DNA of 64,000 nt, taken from the NCBI GenBank assembly GCA_964420365.1, contig CAYQTA010000094.1, positions 102,205 through 166,204 of the forward strand, given 5' to 3'. Positions 15,830 to 24,052 of the stretch are shown here, one piece after another. A program made the translations under genes and the position numbers. The notes below the pieces were generated by a model. That model saw nothing but the letters and a program-made list of their open reading frames with translations. It had not been told where the DNA came from and did not search any database. Source of the stretch: JAMOQA01 sp964420365. GTDB taxonomy: Bacteria; Acidobacteriota; Polarisedimenticolia; J045. Within the stretch, counting starts at the first letter, position 1. Each line of letters opens with the position of its first letter.

Positions 15830-18280
15830 CTACTGGACGTAGCCGAGGCCGCGGAGGCGTTCGAGGGTCTCCTCGTCCACCTGCTCCTCCGCGACGCCGA
15901 GACGCGATCTCGTCTTCGCGGCGGCCGCGAGGTGATCCCGGACCAGTTCCCGCATCCGCGCGAGGTCGCGGGGACGGCGGCGGGCCAGGTCGCGTCGCTC
16001 CCCCGGGTCGTCCCGCAGGTCGAACAGCAGTTCCCGCGTCCCGCCCGCGGTCTCCCGGGCCACGTACTTGAGCGAGCCCCGCCAGGCCGCGTGGAGCGGT
16101 TCCCCGCCGAAACCGATCGCCTCCGCGAACACGGGGCGTGAACCGCAGCCCGCCCCCGACCAGCACGGAACGAGGCTCCGCCCGTCACCGAGGCGATCCG
16201 CCACCCCGACGAGATCGAGCACCGTGGCCGGCACGTCGATGCCGGAAACCGTCTCCTCCACGACCTTTCCCGCGGGAACGCGCCCGGGCCAGGAAACGAT
16301 CAGCGGAACGCGCGTGACCTCCTCGAACAGGGTGTCCCCGTGGTCGAGGAGACCACGCTCGAAGAGCTCCTCCCCGTGGTCCGCGGTGACGACGACGAGG
16401 GTCTGCTCCCGGAGGCCCTGCCGGTCCAGCTCGTCGAGCAGGGAACCGACCAGCGTATCGGCCCAGGCGAGCTGGCCGTCGTAGAGATCCCGGAAGGCCC
16501 GGGCATCCGACGGCGCCGCCGGGAAGATGCGGGTGTGGAAGCGGTAGTACTCGCTGATCGGTACGAGGGCCTCCGGCCAGGCGAAGCCGACGTGGTCGGC
16601 GGCCGCGAACCGGAGCCGGAATTCCCGCGGCGCGTGGTACGGCTGGTGCGGGGCGTAGGTGTGCACGAACAGGAACCAGGGCCCGCGCCCCCCGTGACGA
16701 GCGAGCTCGGCGAGGGACGCCGCCGCCGTGCCCGGCAGCGAGTGCCGCCCATCGTAGCGATAGACGTCGAACCCCTGGGAGAAGCCGAACCGGGGCGAGA
16801 CCCACGCGTTCTCGGTGACGGCCACCGTCCGGAAGCCATGCTCCCGGAGCACCTCCGCGAGCATGGTCTCCCGGCCGGACCCGCGAACCCTGAGCCGCTG
16901 GTCCGGGTGCAGGTACCCGTGGAACGCCCCGAGGTCGGGCAGCACGCCGTGGGCCGCCGGCGTGTAGCCGCTGAAGAGGGAGTAGTGGGACGGCAGCGTC
17001 CAGTTGGAGGCCGCCTCCGCGCGGGCGAACCGGGCTCCCTCCCGGGCGAGGGCGTCCAGGCGGGGCGTCACCGGGCGCGGGTTCCCGTAGCAGCCGAGCC
17101 GGTCGGCCCGGGCCGTGTCGAGGGACACGAGCAGGACGTTCGGCTTCCTGTCGGCGCTCCGCCTTGCCGGGTCCGGGAGGACCCGCGGTACCGAGAACCC
17201 GGCGCCCGCCGGGGCGGGCCGGCGAAGGAGGCCGGCGAGGAAGCCGGCGGCCCGGACCTCGAACCTCACCGACGTGTCTCCCGTCCCGCCCGGAAGCGTG
17301 ACCTCGTGGGGAACGAAGACCCCCCGGGAAGCATCCCCCGCGTGGACGACGTCGAGCACCGTCCTGCCGCCGGCGGTCACGAGGAAGCGCGCCCGGTTCC
17401 CGGCCGGAGCGAGGCAGGCGAACACGAGGGTGCTGCCCGCGGGAACGCGGAGCTCCGCCGGCAGGTCCTCGAGAAGTGGTCGCCACTCGACGCCCGTGTC
17501 CCGCTCGACGGGAGGCAGCTCTCCCGGGGGCTCCTCGAACGCGCCCTCCCGCCGCAGCCGGGCCTCGTACAGCCGGGCGAACTCCCGCCGGGCCCGCGCG
17601 GCAACGTCCGTTCGCCCGAGGCGCTCCGCGGCGCCGAGCGCCTGGTACCAGCCCTCCAGGTGATCCGGGTTGGCCCGCGTGGCCGCGAGGAACTCCTCGA
17701 GAGCATCCCCCTCCCGGCCCTCGGCGAGCAGAAGCAGCCCCAGGTGATAGTGGGGAGGCGCGTATTCCCGCCCCAGGTCGCGGGCCGTCTCGATCGACCG
17801 TTCCAGGTACGCCCGTGCCCGGGCCCGGTCCCCGGCAAGCAGGGCCGAGTAGCCCGCCAGGTTCAGCACCCGCGGGTCCGGACCGACGAGCGGCTCGAGA
17901 ACCGCGAGGGCCTCCCGGGGCCGGCCGAGGGTTCCGAGCAGCTTCCCGAGGGCGATCGCCACCTCCCGGTCCCGCGGGTGGGTGGCCAGGTGGGCCCGGT
18001 ACCAGGAAGCCGCCTTCCCGGGCCGATCGAGCGTCTCGGCGACCCGGCCGGCGAGGAGGACCAGCCGCGCGTCCCCGCTCTCCGCCGCCCCCGCGAGGTC
18101 GGCCACCGCCTCGTCGGAACGGTCCGGGTGCTCGAGCCAGAACGAGGCTCGCTGCTCCCAGGTCGCGTTCCGGGGCGGCATGGCCCGCGGGGCCGTGCCC
18201 TTCTCCCCGCACCCGGTCCAGGCGACGAGCAGCGCGGCCAGGAACAGGACGGCCAGCGCTGGCAACCGACGACGCATCAT
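15830..18280 (-). CDS. TPR-sulfatase-fold lipoprotein (alkaline phosphatase superfamily)
   Basis: The 816-residue protein has a signal ending in WTGC (imperfect lipobox), TPR-like repeats (about 45-260), a beta-rich spacer, then a sulfatase/alkaline-phosphatase fold from about residue 390. The metal sites NVLLVSLDTARADRLGCYG and TADHGEELFERGLLDHG are present. The nucleophile region reads SNWTLPSHYSLFSGY, with Thr where true sulfatases have Cys or Ser and His in place of the Arg of CxPxR. It may therefore be a phosphoesterase or transferase rather than a formylglycine sulfatase. The start overlaps the prmA stop (ATGA). Confidence 0.85.
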   Translation of the reverse strand: MMRRRLPALAVLFLAALLVAWTGCGEKGTAPRAMPPRNATWEQRASFWLEHPDRSDEAVADLAGAAESGDARLVLLAGRVAETLDRPGKAASWYRAHLATHPRDREVAIALGKLLGTLGRPREALAVLEPLVGPDPRVLNLAGYSALLAGDRARARAYLERSIETARDLGREYAPPHYHLGLLLLAEGREGDALEEFLAATRANPDHLEGWYQALGAAERLGRTDVAARARREFARLYEARLRREGAFEEPPGELPPVERDTGVEWRPLLEDLPAELRVPAGSTLVFACLAPAGNRARFLVTAGGRTVLDVVHAGDASRGVFVPHEVTLPGGTGDTSVRFEVRAAGFLAGLLRRPAPAGAGFSVPRVLPDPARRSADRKPNVLLVSLDTARADRLGCYGNPRPVTPRLDALAREGARFARAEAASNWTLPSHYSLFSGYTPAAHGVLPDLGAFHGYLHPDQRLRVRGSGRETMLAEVLREHGFRTVAVTENAWVSPRFGFSQGFDVYRYDGRHSLPGTAAASLAELARHGGRGPWFLFVHTYAPHQPYHAPREFRLRFAAADHVGFAWPEALVPISEYYRFHTRIFPAAPSDARAFRDLYDGQLAWADTLVGSLLDELDRQGLREQTLVVVTADHGEELFERGLLDHGDTLFEEVTRVPLIVSWPGRVPAGKVVEETVSGIDVPATVLDLVGVADRLGDGRSLVPCWSGAGCGSRPVFAEAIGFGGEPLHAAWRGSLKYVARETAGGTRELLFDLRDDPGERRDLARRRPRDLARMRELVRDHLAAAAKTRSRLGVAEEQVDEETLERLRGLGYVQ

Positions 18281-19161
18281 GGCCCCTCCTCCGCCCGGGC
18301 CAGGAGCAGGGCGGCCCACTCGCCCTCGCTCCGGGCGGTGACGCGGCGGAATCCCCGGGACGTCCAGGCCTCGGTGACCCGGTCCACGTCCTCCGGGGAA
18401 AACCCGGAGAGGATCGCCCGGGCTCCCGGAACGAGGTGGTTCGCCAGGGGCCCCGCGCCGCGGACCAGGGCCGTGCGGTGAACGTTGGCGAGCAGCAGCT
18501 CGAAGCGGGCACCGGGGCCGAGGACGCCCCAGCTCCCCGCGGCCACCGCGACCCGGGCTCCGCACCGGTTCCGCAGAACGTTCCCGCGGGCCACCTCGAG
18601 CACTCCCGGGTCGTCGTCGAGCGCGAGGACCGCCGCCGCGCCGAGAAGGGCCGCCCCGATGGCCAGGATGCCGGAACCCGTACCGAGATCGAGGACCCGG
18701 TCTCCCGGTTCCAGCACGTCACCGAGAAGCTCGAGGCACATCCGCGTCGTCGCGTGTTCCCCGGTGCCGAAGGCCCGGCCCGGCGGCAGGAGGACCGGGA
18801 CGCGCGGATCCTCCCGGGGCACGTCCCCCGGGTCGCTGACGACGACGAACCTGCCCGCCGGGATCGGGTCCCTCGGACCGAGGGACGCCTCCAGCCAACC
18901 GGGGTCGGCGATCGCCGCGGGCCCCTCCGGGTCCACGGCCCACGACGGGAGGTCCCTCGCGAACCGGGCGGCATCCGCCTGCCGGTCGAACCACGCGGTC
19001 ACCCGCAGCCGACCCGGCCCGGCGGGGCGGCCTTCCGTGCCCCGGGCCCCGGCCGCCCAGGCGAGCCCGGCCCAGCCGTCCTCCCGGTCGACCGGGACCA
19101 CGGCCGCGACCCGGAACCAGCGACCGGGCAGGCGCGTCGGGGGATGCCGGTCCCCGGCCAT
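18277..19161 (-). CDS. prmA: Ribosomal protein L11 methyltransferase
   Basis: PrmA trimethylates ribosomal protein L11 with S-adenosylmethionine. The 294-residue protein has the family motif RAFGTGEHATTRMCLELL, the AdoMet site VLDLGTGSGILAIGA and an LLANVHRTAL segment in the place of the usual NPPY-like motif. It directly follows dnaJ, a pairing seen in many bacteria. The ATG at 19159-19161 gives a full amino domain. The N-terminal third is divergent, so L11 as the substrate is taken from family knowledge. Confidence 0.88.
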   Translation of the reverse strand: MAGDRHPPTRLPGRWFRVAAVVPVDREDGWAGLAWAAGARGTEGRPAGPGRLRVTAWFDRQADAARFARDLPSWAVDPEGPAAIADPGWLEASLGPRDPIPAGRFVVVSDPGDVPREDPRVPVLLPPGRAFGTGEHATTRMCLELLGDVLEPGDRVLDLGTGSGILAIGAALLGAAAVLALDDDPGVLEVARGNVLRNRCGARVAVAAGSWGVLGPGARFELLLANVHRTALVRGAGPLANHLVPGARAILSGFSPEDVDRVTEAWTSRGFRRVTARSEGEWAALLLARAEEGP

Positions 19162-19164
19162 GGA

Positions 19165-20373
19165 CTACTCCTCCCCGTCCGGGGAGGCCTCCCCGGTAGC
19201 AACCTGGTCCGGCTCCCCGGCGCCCCCCCCGCGCCCGCGGAAGAACCGGCGCACGCGGTCGAGGATCCCGTCGCCCTCCCGGTGCCGGGCCAGCCGCTCG
19301 TGTTCGAGTTCCCTGAGGCGCTCCCACAGCTCGCGCTCCCGCGCCGGCACCTTTCGTGGCGGCCGGGCCACCAGGTGCACGACGTGGTCTCCCCGGCCCC
19401 GCCGCCCCAGGCGCGGCACGCCCCGTCCCCGGAGCCGGAGCGTGGTCCCGGGCGCCGTCCCGGGGGGCACGTCCACCGTCTCGGTCCCGTGGAGAGTCTC
19501 CACGGTGAGACGGGCGCCCAGCACGAGGTCGGCGAACCCGACCTCGAGTTCCTGGTGCACGTCCGCCCCCTCCCGCCGGAGAACCGGGTGCTCCCGGACG
19601 CGGATGTCGATGTAGAGATCCCCCGGGGGACCCCCGGATCTTCCCGGTTCCCCCTCGCCGGCGACCCGCAGGCGCGTGCCGTCGTCGACGCCGGCCGGGA
19701 CGGCCACCCGGACGGTACGCTCGACCTCCACGTGACCCCGGCCCCGGCATTCCCGGCACCGCTCCCGGACGACCCGGCCCTCGCCGCCGCAGGCGGGACA
19801 GGTGTGGGCCATCTGCAGGAAGCCGGTCCGAACGATCACCCGGCCCTGTCCCCCGCAGGTCCGGCAGGTGACGATTCCTCCCGGCGCGGCTCCCGAGCCC
19901 CCGCACGCCGGGCACGGCTCCCGGCGCCGGATCGTCACCGAGGTCTCCGTGCCGAAGACCGCCTCCTCGAACTCCACCTCCAGCGTCGTCCGGAGATCGC
20001 TCCCCCGCCGGGGCCGCCCCCGGCCCCGGCGGCGGGACCCGCCCATGCCGGTCCCGAAGAGCTGCTCGAACAGGTCCTCGAGCCCGAACGCTCCCCCGAA
20101 CGAGCCGAAGACCTCCTCGAAGATCGACGGGTCGAAGGCCGGGGGACCGTCGAAACCCTCGGCCCCGTACCGGTCGTAGCGGGCCCGCTTCTCCGGGTCG
20201 GAGAGGACTCCGTACGCCTCCGCCAGTTCCTTGAACCGTTCCTCGGCATCCTCGAGGTCCGGGTTGCGGTCCGGGTGCAGCTCGAGCGCGCGGCGCCGGT
20301 AGGCCCGCTTGATCTCCTCCTGGCTCGCGTCGCGGGAGACGCCGAGGATCGCGTAGTAGTCCTTGCCGCTCAC
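19165..20373 (-). CDS. dnaJ: Chaperone protein DnaJ
   Basis: DnaJ stimulates the DnaK ATPase and presents substrates. The 402-residue protein has a J domain (1-68) with HPDRN, a short Gly/Phe region (about 75-120), four CxxCxGxG zinc repeats (CPACGGSG, CRTCGGQG, CPACGGEG, CRECRGRG) and the two C-terminal beta domains. The GTG start (20371-20373) gives the conserved SGKDYYAILGV. No Shine-Dalgarno is visible; instead a TAGACT hexamer stands eight bases upstream. It lies 58 bases after dnaK. Confidence 0.95.
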   Translation of the reverse strand: MSGKDYYAILGVSRDASQEEIKRAYRRRALELHPDRNPDLEDAEERFKELAEAYGVLSDPEKRARYDRYGAEGFDGPPAFDPSIFEEVFGSFGGAFGLEDLFEQLFGTGMGGSRRRGRGRPRRGSDLRTTLEVEFEEAVFGTETSVTIRRREPCPACGGSGAAPGGIVTCRTCGGQGRVIVRTGFLQMAHTCPACGGEGRVVRERCRECRGRGHVEVERTVRVAVPAGVDDGTRLRVAGEGEPGRSGGPPGDLYIDIRVREHPVLRREGADVHQELEVGFADLVLGARLTVETLHGTETVDVPPGTAPGTTLRLRGRGVPRLGRRGRGDHVVHLVARPPRKVPARERELWERLRELEHERLARHREGDGILDRVRRFFRGRGGGAGEPDQVATGEASPDGEE

Positions 20374-20381
20374 GGGGCGTG

Positions 20382-20387
20382 AGTCTA
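20382..20387 (-). promoter_or_regulatory. -10-like hexamer just upstream of dnaJ
   Basis: TAGACT on the minus strand ends eight bases before the dnaJ GTG, which lacks a Shine-Dalgarno. This geometry would give a leaderless or nearly leaderless dnaJ transcript in addition to read-through from dnaK. No clear -35 is seen. Confidence 0.35.
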
Positions 20388-20412
20388 GCCCCTCGGCGGG
20401 GCCCCGCCCACC

Positions 20413-20433
20413 GACCGCCGGGGGGCCGCGGTC
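20413..20433 (-). other. Inverted repeat at the dnaK-dnaJ junction
   Basis: GACCGC and GCGGTC flank a 9-base GC loop and overlap the dnaK stop codon. The RNA could fold into a weak terminator or processing site that lowers dnaJ relative to dnaK. Evidence is only the 6-bp symmetry. Confidence 0.3.
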
Positions 20434-22249
20434 AGAGGGCGGACGGATCGTAGAGGGCCACCTCCGCCAGCTGGCGCGCCACGCCACCCAGGGCCTCGAG
20501 GGCCTGGCGAACCTCCTCGGGATCGCTCCCGGCCAGCGCGGCCCGGCAACGGGCGAAGACCTCCTGGATCTCCTCCTTCTTCTCGGCCGCGAGGAGGTCC
20601 CCGAACTCCTGGAACGTCTTTTCGTTCGTCTCGAGGAGCCCCTCGAGACGGGCCCGGTTCCGGGCGGCGGCGATCCGCTTCCGGTCCTCCTCCGCGTACG
20701 CCTCCGCCTCCGAGATCGCCCGCTCGATCTCCTCCGGCGAGAGCCCGGAGGTCGGCGTGACCACGACCTGCTGCTCGAGACCGGTGGCCCGGTCCCTGGC
20801 CGACACGGAGACGATCCCGTTGCTGTCGATGTCGAACGTCACCTCGATCTGGGGCGTCCCCTTGGGGGCGGGCGGGATCCCGACGAGCTCGAAGCGCGCG
20901 AGGCTCTTGTTCGCCGACGCCAGCTCGCGCTCGCCCTGGAGCACGTGGATCTCGACCTTCGTCTGGTTGTCCGCCGTCGTCGTGAAGACCAGCGTCCGGC
21001 GGCAGGGCACCGTGGAACCCCGCTCGATCATCTTGATGAACCGGTCGCCCCGGACCTCGACGCCGAGGGAGAGCGGGGTGACGTCCAGCAGGACGATCTC
21101 CTTGACGTCGCCCCGGAGGATTCCCGCCTGGATCGCGGCACCCAGGGCGACGACCTCGTCCGGGTTCACCTGCCGGTTCGGCTCGCGACCGAAGATCCCG
21201 GTCACCACCTGCTGGACCAGCGGGGTGCGGGTCTGGCCCCCGACCAGGAGCACGTCCGCCACCTGGTCGGCCGTGATGCCCGCCATCTCCAGGGCCTCCT
21301 CGCACGGCTTCCGGGTTCGCTCGACCAGGTCGCGGACGAGATCCTCGAAGGTCGCCCGGTCGAGGGTCCGGTTGAAGTGCACCGGCCCCTTCTCCGTCGT
21401 GGCGAGGAACGGCAGCTGGATCTCGGTGACCTCCTCCCGGGAAAGCTCGATCTTCGCCTTCTCTGCCGCCTCCTTGAGGCGCTGCAGCGCGAGGCGGTCC
21501 TGGAGCGGATCGAGGCCGGTCTCCTTGCGGAAGATGTCCGCCATCCAGTGGATGATCTTCTGGTCGAAGTCCTCGCCGCCGAGGAACGTGTCCCCGGCGG
21601 TCGCCAGGACCTCGAAGACCCCCGCCGCGAGGCGCAGGATCGAGATGTCGAACGTGCCGCCACCGAGGTCGTAGATCGCGATGATCTTCTCGCCCTCGTC
21701 CTCCGCGAGCCCGTAGGCCAGCGCGGCGGCGGTGGGCTCGTTGAGAATGCGCAGGACGTTCAGGCCGGCGATCCGGCCGGCGTCCCGCGTCGCCTGCCGC
21801 TGGGCATCGTCGAAGTAGGCCGGCACGGTGATGACCGCGTCCTCGACCTTCTCCCCGAGGTAGTCCTCGGCCAGGTCCCGCAGGTGAGCGAGGATCGCGG
21901 CGGAGACCTCCTGGGGACTCAGCACCTTCCCCCCGGTCTCGACATGGGCGTCGCCGTTGTCCGCCGCCACGATCCGGTACGGAACGTGGCGCGCCGCCTG
22001 CTCGACCTCCGCGTCGGACCGCTTGCGACCGATCAGCCGCTTGATCGCGTAGAAGGTGCCCTCCGGGTTCGTCGCGGCCTGGCGCTTGGCGAGGGAACCG
22101 ACCAGGCGCTCCCCCCGCCGCGAGAAGGCGACCATCGAGGGAACGGTGTGGCTCCCCTCCTTGGTGGGGATCACGACCGGCTGGTCCCCCTCCATCACCG
22201 CCACCACCGAGTTGGTCGTTCCCAGGTCGATCCCGATGATCCTGCCCAT
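20432..22249 (-). CDS. dnaK: Molecular chaperone DnaK (Hsp70), short C terminus
   Basis: DnaK binds exposed hydrophobic segments in an ATP-dependent cycle with GrpE and DnaJ. The 605-residue protein has IGIDLGTTNSVVAVMEG, DLGGGTFDISIL, the LLVGGQTRTP adenosine motif and a substrate domain with LLDVTPLSLGVE. It ends soon after the lid helices (ARQLAEVALYDPSAL), without the usual disordered acidic tail; many DnaK proteins are 610-640 residues. The ATG overlaps the grpE stop (ATGA). Whether it is the only DnaK or a paralogue cannot be told from the window. Confidence 0.95.
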   Translation of the reverse strand: MGRIIGIDLGTTNSVVAVMEGDQPVVIPTKEGSHTVPSMVAFSRRGERLVGSLAKRQAATNPEGTFYAIKRLIGRKRSDAEVEQAARHVPYRIVAADNGDAHVETGGKVLSPQEVSAAILAHLRDLAEDYLGEKVEDAVITVPAYFDDAQRQATRDAGRIAGLNVLRILNEPTAAALAYGLAEDEGEKIIAIYDLGGGTFDISILRLAAGVFEVLATAGDTFLGGEDFDQKIIHWMADIFRKETGLDPLQDRLALQRLKEAAEKAKIELSREEVTEIQLPFLATTEKGPVHFNRTLDRATFEDLVRDLVERTRKPCEEALEMAGITADQVADVLLVGGQTRTPLVQQVVTGIFGREPNRQVNPDEVVALGAAIQAGILRGDVKEIVLLDVTPLSLGVEVRGDRFIKMIERGSTVPCRRTLVFTTTADNQTKVEIHVLQGERELASANKSLARFELVGIPPAPKGTPQIEVTFDIDSNGIVSVSARDRATGLEQQVVVTPTSGLSPEEIERAISEAEAYAEEDRKRIAAARNRARLEGLLETNEKTFQEFGDLLAAEKKEEIQEVFARCRAALAGSDPEEVRQALEALGGVARQLAEVALYDPSAL

Positions 22250-22797
22250 CAGCCTCGCTCCTCGTCGTCCCGGTCGGCCCTTTCCGGCTCGACGGAGACC
22301 CGCACCAGCGCGGGCCGCACCAGGTCTCCCGCCAGCAGGTAGCCCACCCGCAGCACCTCGAGGACGGTCCCGGGAGGTACCCGGTCGGTCGGCGTGGTCT
22401 CCGCCGCCTCGTGGATCCGCGGATCGAAGGGGAGCCCGTCGCCCTCGATCCGCTCGAGGTCGTGGGGCCGGAAGACGTTCCACAGGGACCGCAGGGCGAG
22501 ACGGACCGCCTCTTCCATCTGGTCCCGGTCCGGGCGCTGCCGCACGCACTGTTCCAGGGCGTCCAGGGCCGGCAGGATCTCCCGCAGGGCCTGGCGGATT
22601 CCCTCCTTGCGTCCCGCCTGCCGGTGCCGGTGGAGAACCGGTTCGGGCCGCGGTGCCGCCGGGGCCGGCGCGGCATCGGCGAGGTCGATCTCGACGGAGT
22701 CCTCCTCCCCGCCGGGATCCACCGGGCCGGTGTCCCCCACGGGAATGATCTCCAGGATCTCGAGCTCGCCACCCTCGTCCGGCGGGCGCTTCGCCAT
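22249..22797 (-). CDS. grpE: Nucleotide exchange factor GrpE (divergent)
   Basis: The 182-residue protein keeps GrpE landmarks: ILPALDALEQCV, FDPRIHEAAE and the beta-domain end GTVLEVLRVGYLLAGDLVRPALVRVS. The first 60 residues are acidic and Pro/Ala-rich, and the long paired N-terminal helix is shortened compared with typical GrpE. It is followed at once by dnaK, its ATPase partner. The ATG at 22795-22797 is chosen because GAGGAGG lies seven bases upstream; an in-frame start further up would add only Gly/Arg-rich residues. Confidence 0.9.
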   Translation of the reverse strand: MAKRPPDEGGELEILEIIPVGDTGPVDPGGEEDSVEIDLADAAPAPAAPRPEPVLHRHRQAGRKEGIRQALREILPALDALEQCVRQRPDRDQMEEAVRLALRSLWNVFRPHDLERIEGDGLPFDPRIHEAAETTPTDRVPPGTVLEVLRVGYLLAGDLVRPALVRVSVEPERADRDDEERG

Positions 22798-22843
22798 GGA
22801 ACCTCCTCGTCGTCGTCCCCCGCCCGCGGGCACGCCACGGGCA

Positions 22844-22876
22844 GGGAGGCGGCACCTCCCCCGTGGTCAAGGTATA
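22844..22876 (-). promoter_or_regulatory. grpE leader: -10-like hexamer plus inverted repeat
   Basis: On the minus strand TATACC (22871-22876) could be a -10 element. It is followed by an inverted repeat GGGAGG/CCTCCC with a 5-base loop (22844-22860). No CIRCE element (TTAGCACTC type) and no convincing sigma-32 site is seen in the 153 bases before grpE, so heat control is not evident. Confidence 0.3.
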
Positions 22877-22950
22877 GGTCCCGCTCCCCCGGCGTGCACG
22901 GTCCCCCCGCGGGCCCGGGCGGACCACGCCGAACCGGGACGGAACCCGCT

Positions 22951-24052
22951 TCAGGAGGAGGGTCGGCCCCGGGAGAGGAGCCAGGCCTTCATGAACGGGG
23001 TCAGGTCGCCGTCGAGTACCCGGTCGACGTCCCCCATGTCGAGGCCCGTGCGGTGGTCCTTGACCATCCGGTAGGGAGCGAGGACGTAGGAGCGGATCTG
23101 GCTGCCGAAGTCGATCTGCTTCTTCTCGCCCGCCTCCTTGCGCCGCTGCTCCTCCCGCTCCCGGAGGGCGCGCTCGTAGAGACGGGCGCGCAGGATCCGG
23201 AACGCCTTTTCCCGGTTCCGGTGCTGGCTGCGCTCGTCCTGGCAGGAAACGACGATCCCGCTGGGCAGGTGGGTGATCCGAACGGCGGAGTCGGTGACGT
23301 TCACGTGCTGCCCGCCGGCCCCGGAGCTGCGGAAGGTGTCGATCCGAAGGTCCTTGTCGTCGATCTCGATCTCGATCGTGTCGTCGACCTCGGGGATCAC
23401 GTCCACCGAGGCGAAGGCGGTGTGGCGCCGCGCCGCGGCGTCGAACGGGCTGATCCGGACCAGCCGGTGGACTCCGCGTTCCGCCTTCAGCCAGCCGTAG
23501 GCATCGGGGCCGATCACGCGCACCGTCGCGCTCTTGATCCCGGCTCCCTCCCCCTCGAGCCGGTCGACGAGCTCGGTCCGGTAACCCTGTCGCTCCGCCC
23601 ACCGGAGGTACATCCGGAGCAGCATCTCGGCCCAGTCCTGGGCATCGACCCCCCCGGCCCCGGGGTGAATGCTGAGGATGGCGTTCCGGTGGTCGTCGTC
23701 CCCGGACAGCATCATCGAGACCTCGACGTCGGCGATCGCCCGGTCGAGGTCCTCGAGGGCCTCGGCGAACTCCTCGTCGACCGTCTCGCCCTCCCGGTCC
23801 AGCTCCAGGAGGGTTCGGGCATCGTCGAGCAGCCCGAGGAGGCGCTTCGCCCGGTCGCGCCGGGCGACGGCCTCGGCCCTCTCCCGGTTCAGCTCGGCCG
23901 CCCGGTCCGGGTCGTCCCAGACCGAACCGTCCGCCATCTGCTTGTCGATCTCGGCGATTCGCCGCTCCAGGTCGGCCGTGTCAAAGGTACCCCCTGAGCG
24001 GGTTCGCCCGCTCTTCGAGGCCCTGCCAGCGCTCGAGGAGATCGTCACGCAT
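22951..24052 (-). CDS. prfB: Peptide chain release factor 2 (programmed +1 frameshift)
   Basis: RF2 recognises UGA and UAA stop codons and triggers peptide release. The gene is in two frames: 23 codons from the ATG at 24050-24052 end at an in-frame TGA (23981-23983), and a +1 shift joins them to the main frame that continues ...DTADLERRIAEIDKQM. The product is about 366 residues with the PxT-type region and the catalytic GGQ in SSGAGGQHVNVTDSA. The ATG overlaps the lnt stop. The break is the natural autoregulatory site and not a sequencing error. Confidence 0.96.
23981..23995 (-). promoter_or_regulatory. prfB recoding site
   Basis: On the minus strand the site reads AGGGGG (23990-23995), TAC, CTT, TGA, followed by C. 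This is the known layout of the RF2 site: an internal Shine-Dalgarno three bases before a slippery CTT and a TGA with poor context. Low RF2 lets the ribosome slip +1 and make more RF2. Confidence 0.93.

Noticed and set aside
22798..22950. CIRCE or sigma-32 heat-shock element before grpE
   Set aside because: A TTGACC and a GGGAGG inverted repeat are present, but neither matches TTAGCACTC-N9-GAGTGCTAA nor the CTTGAA/CCCCAT pair well enough.
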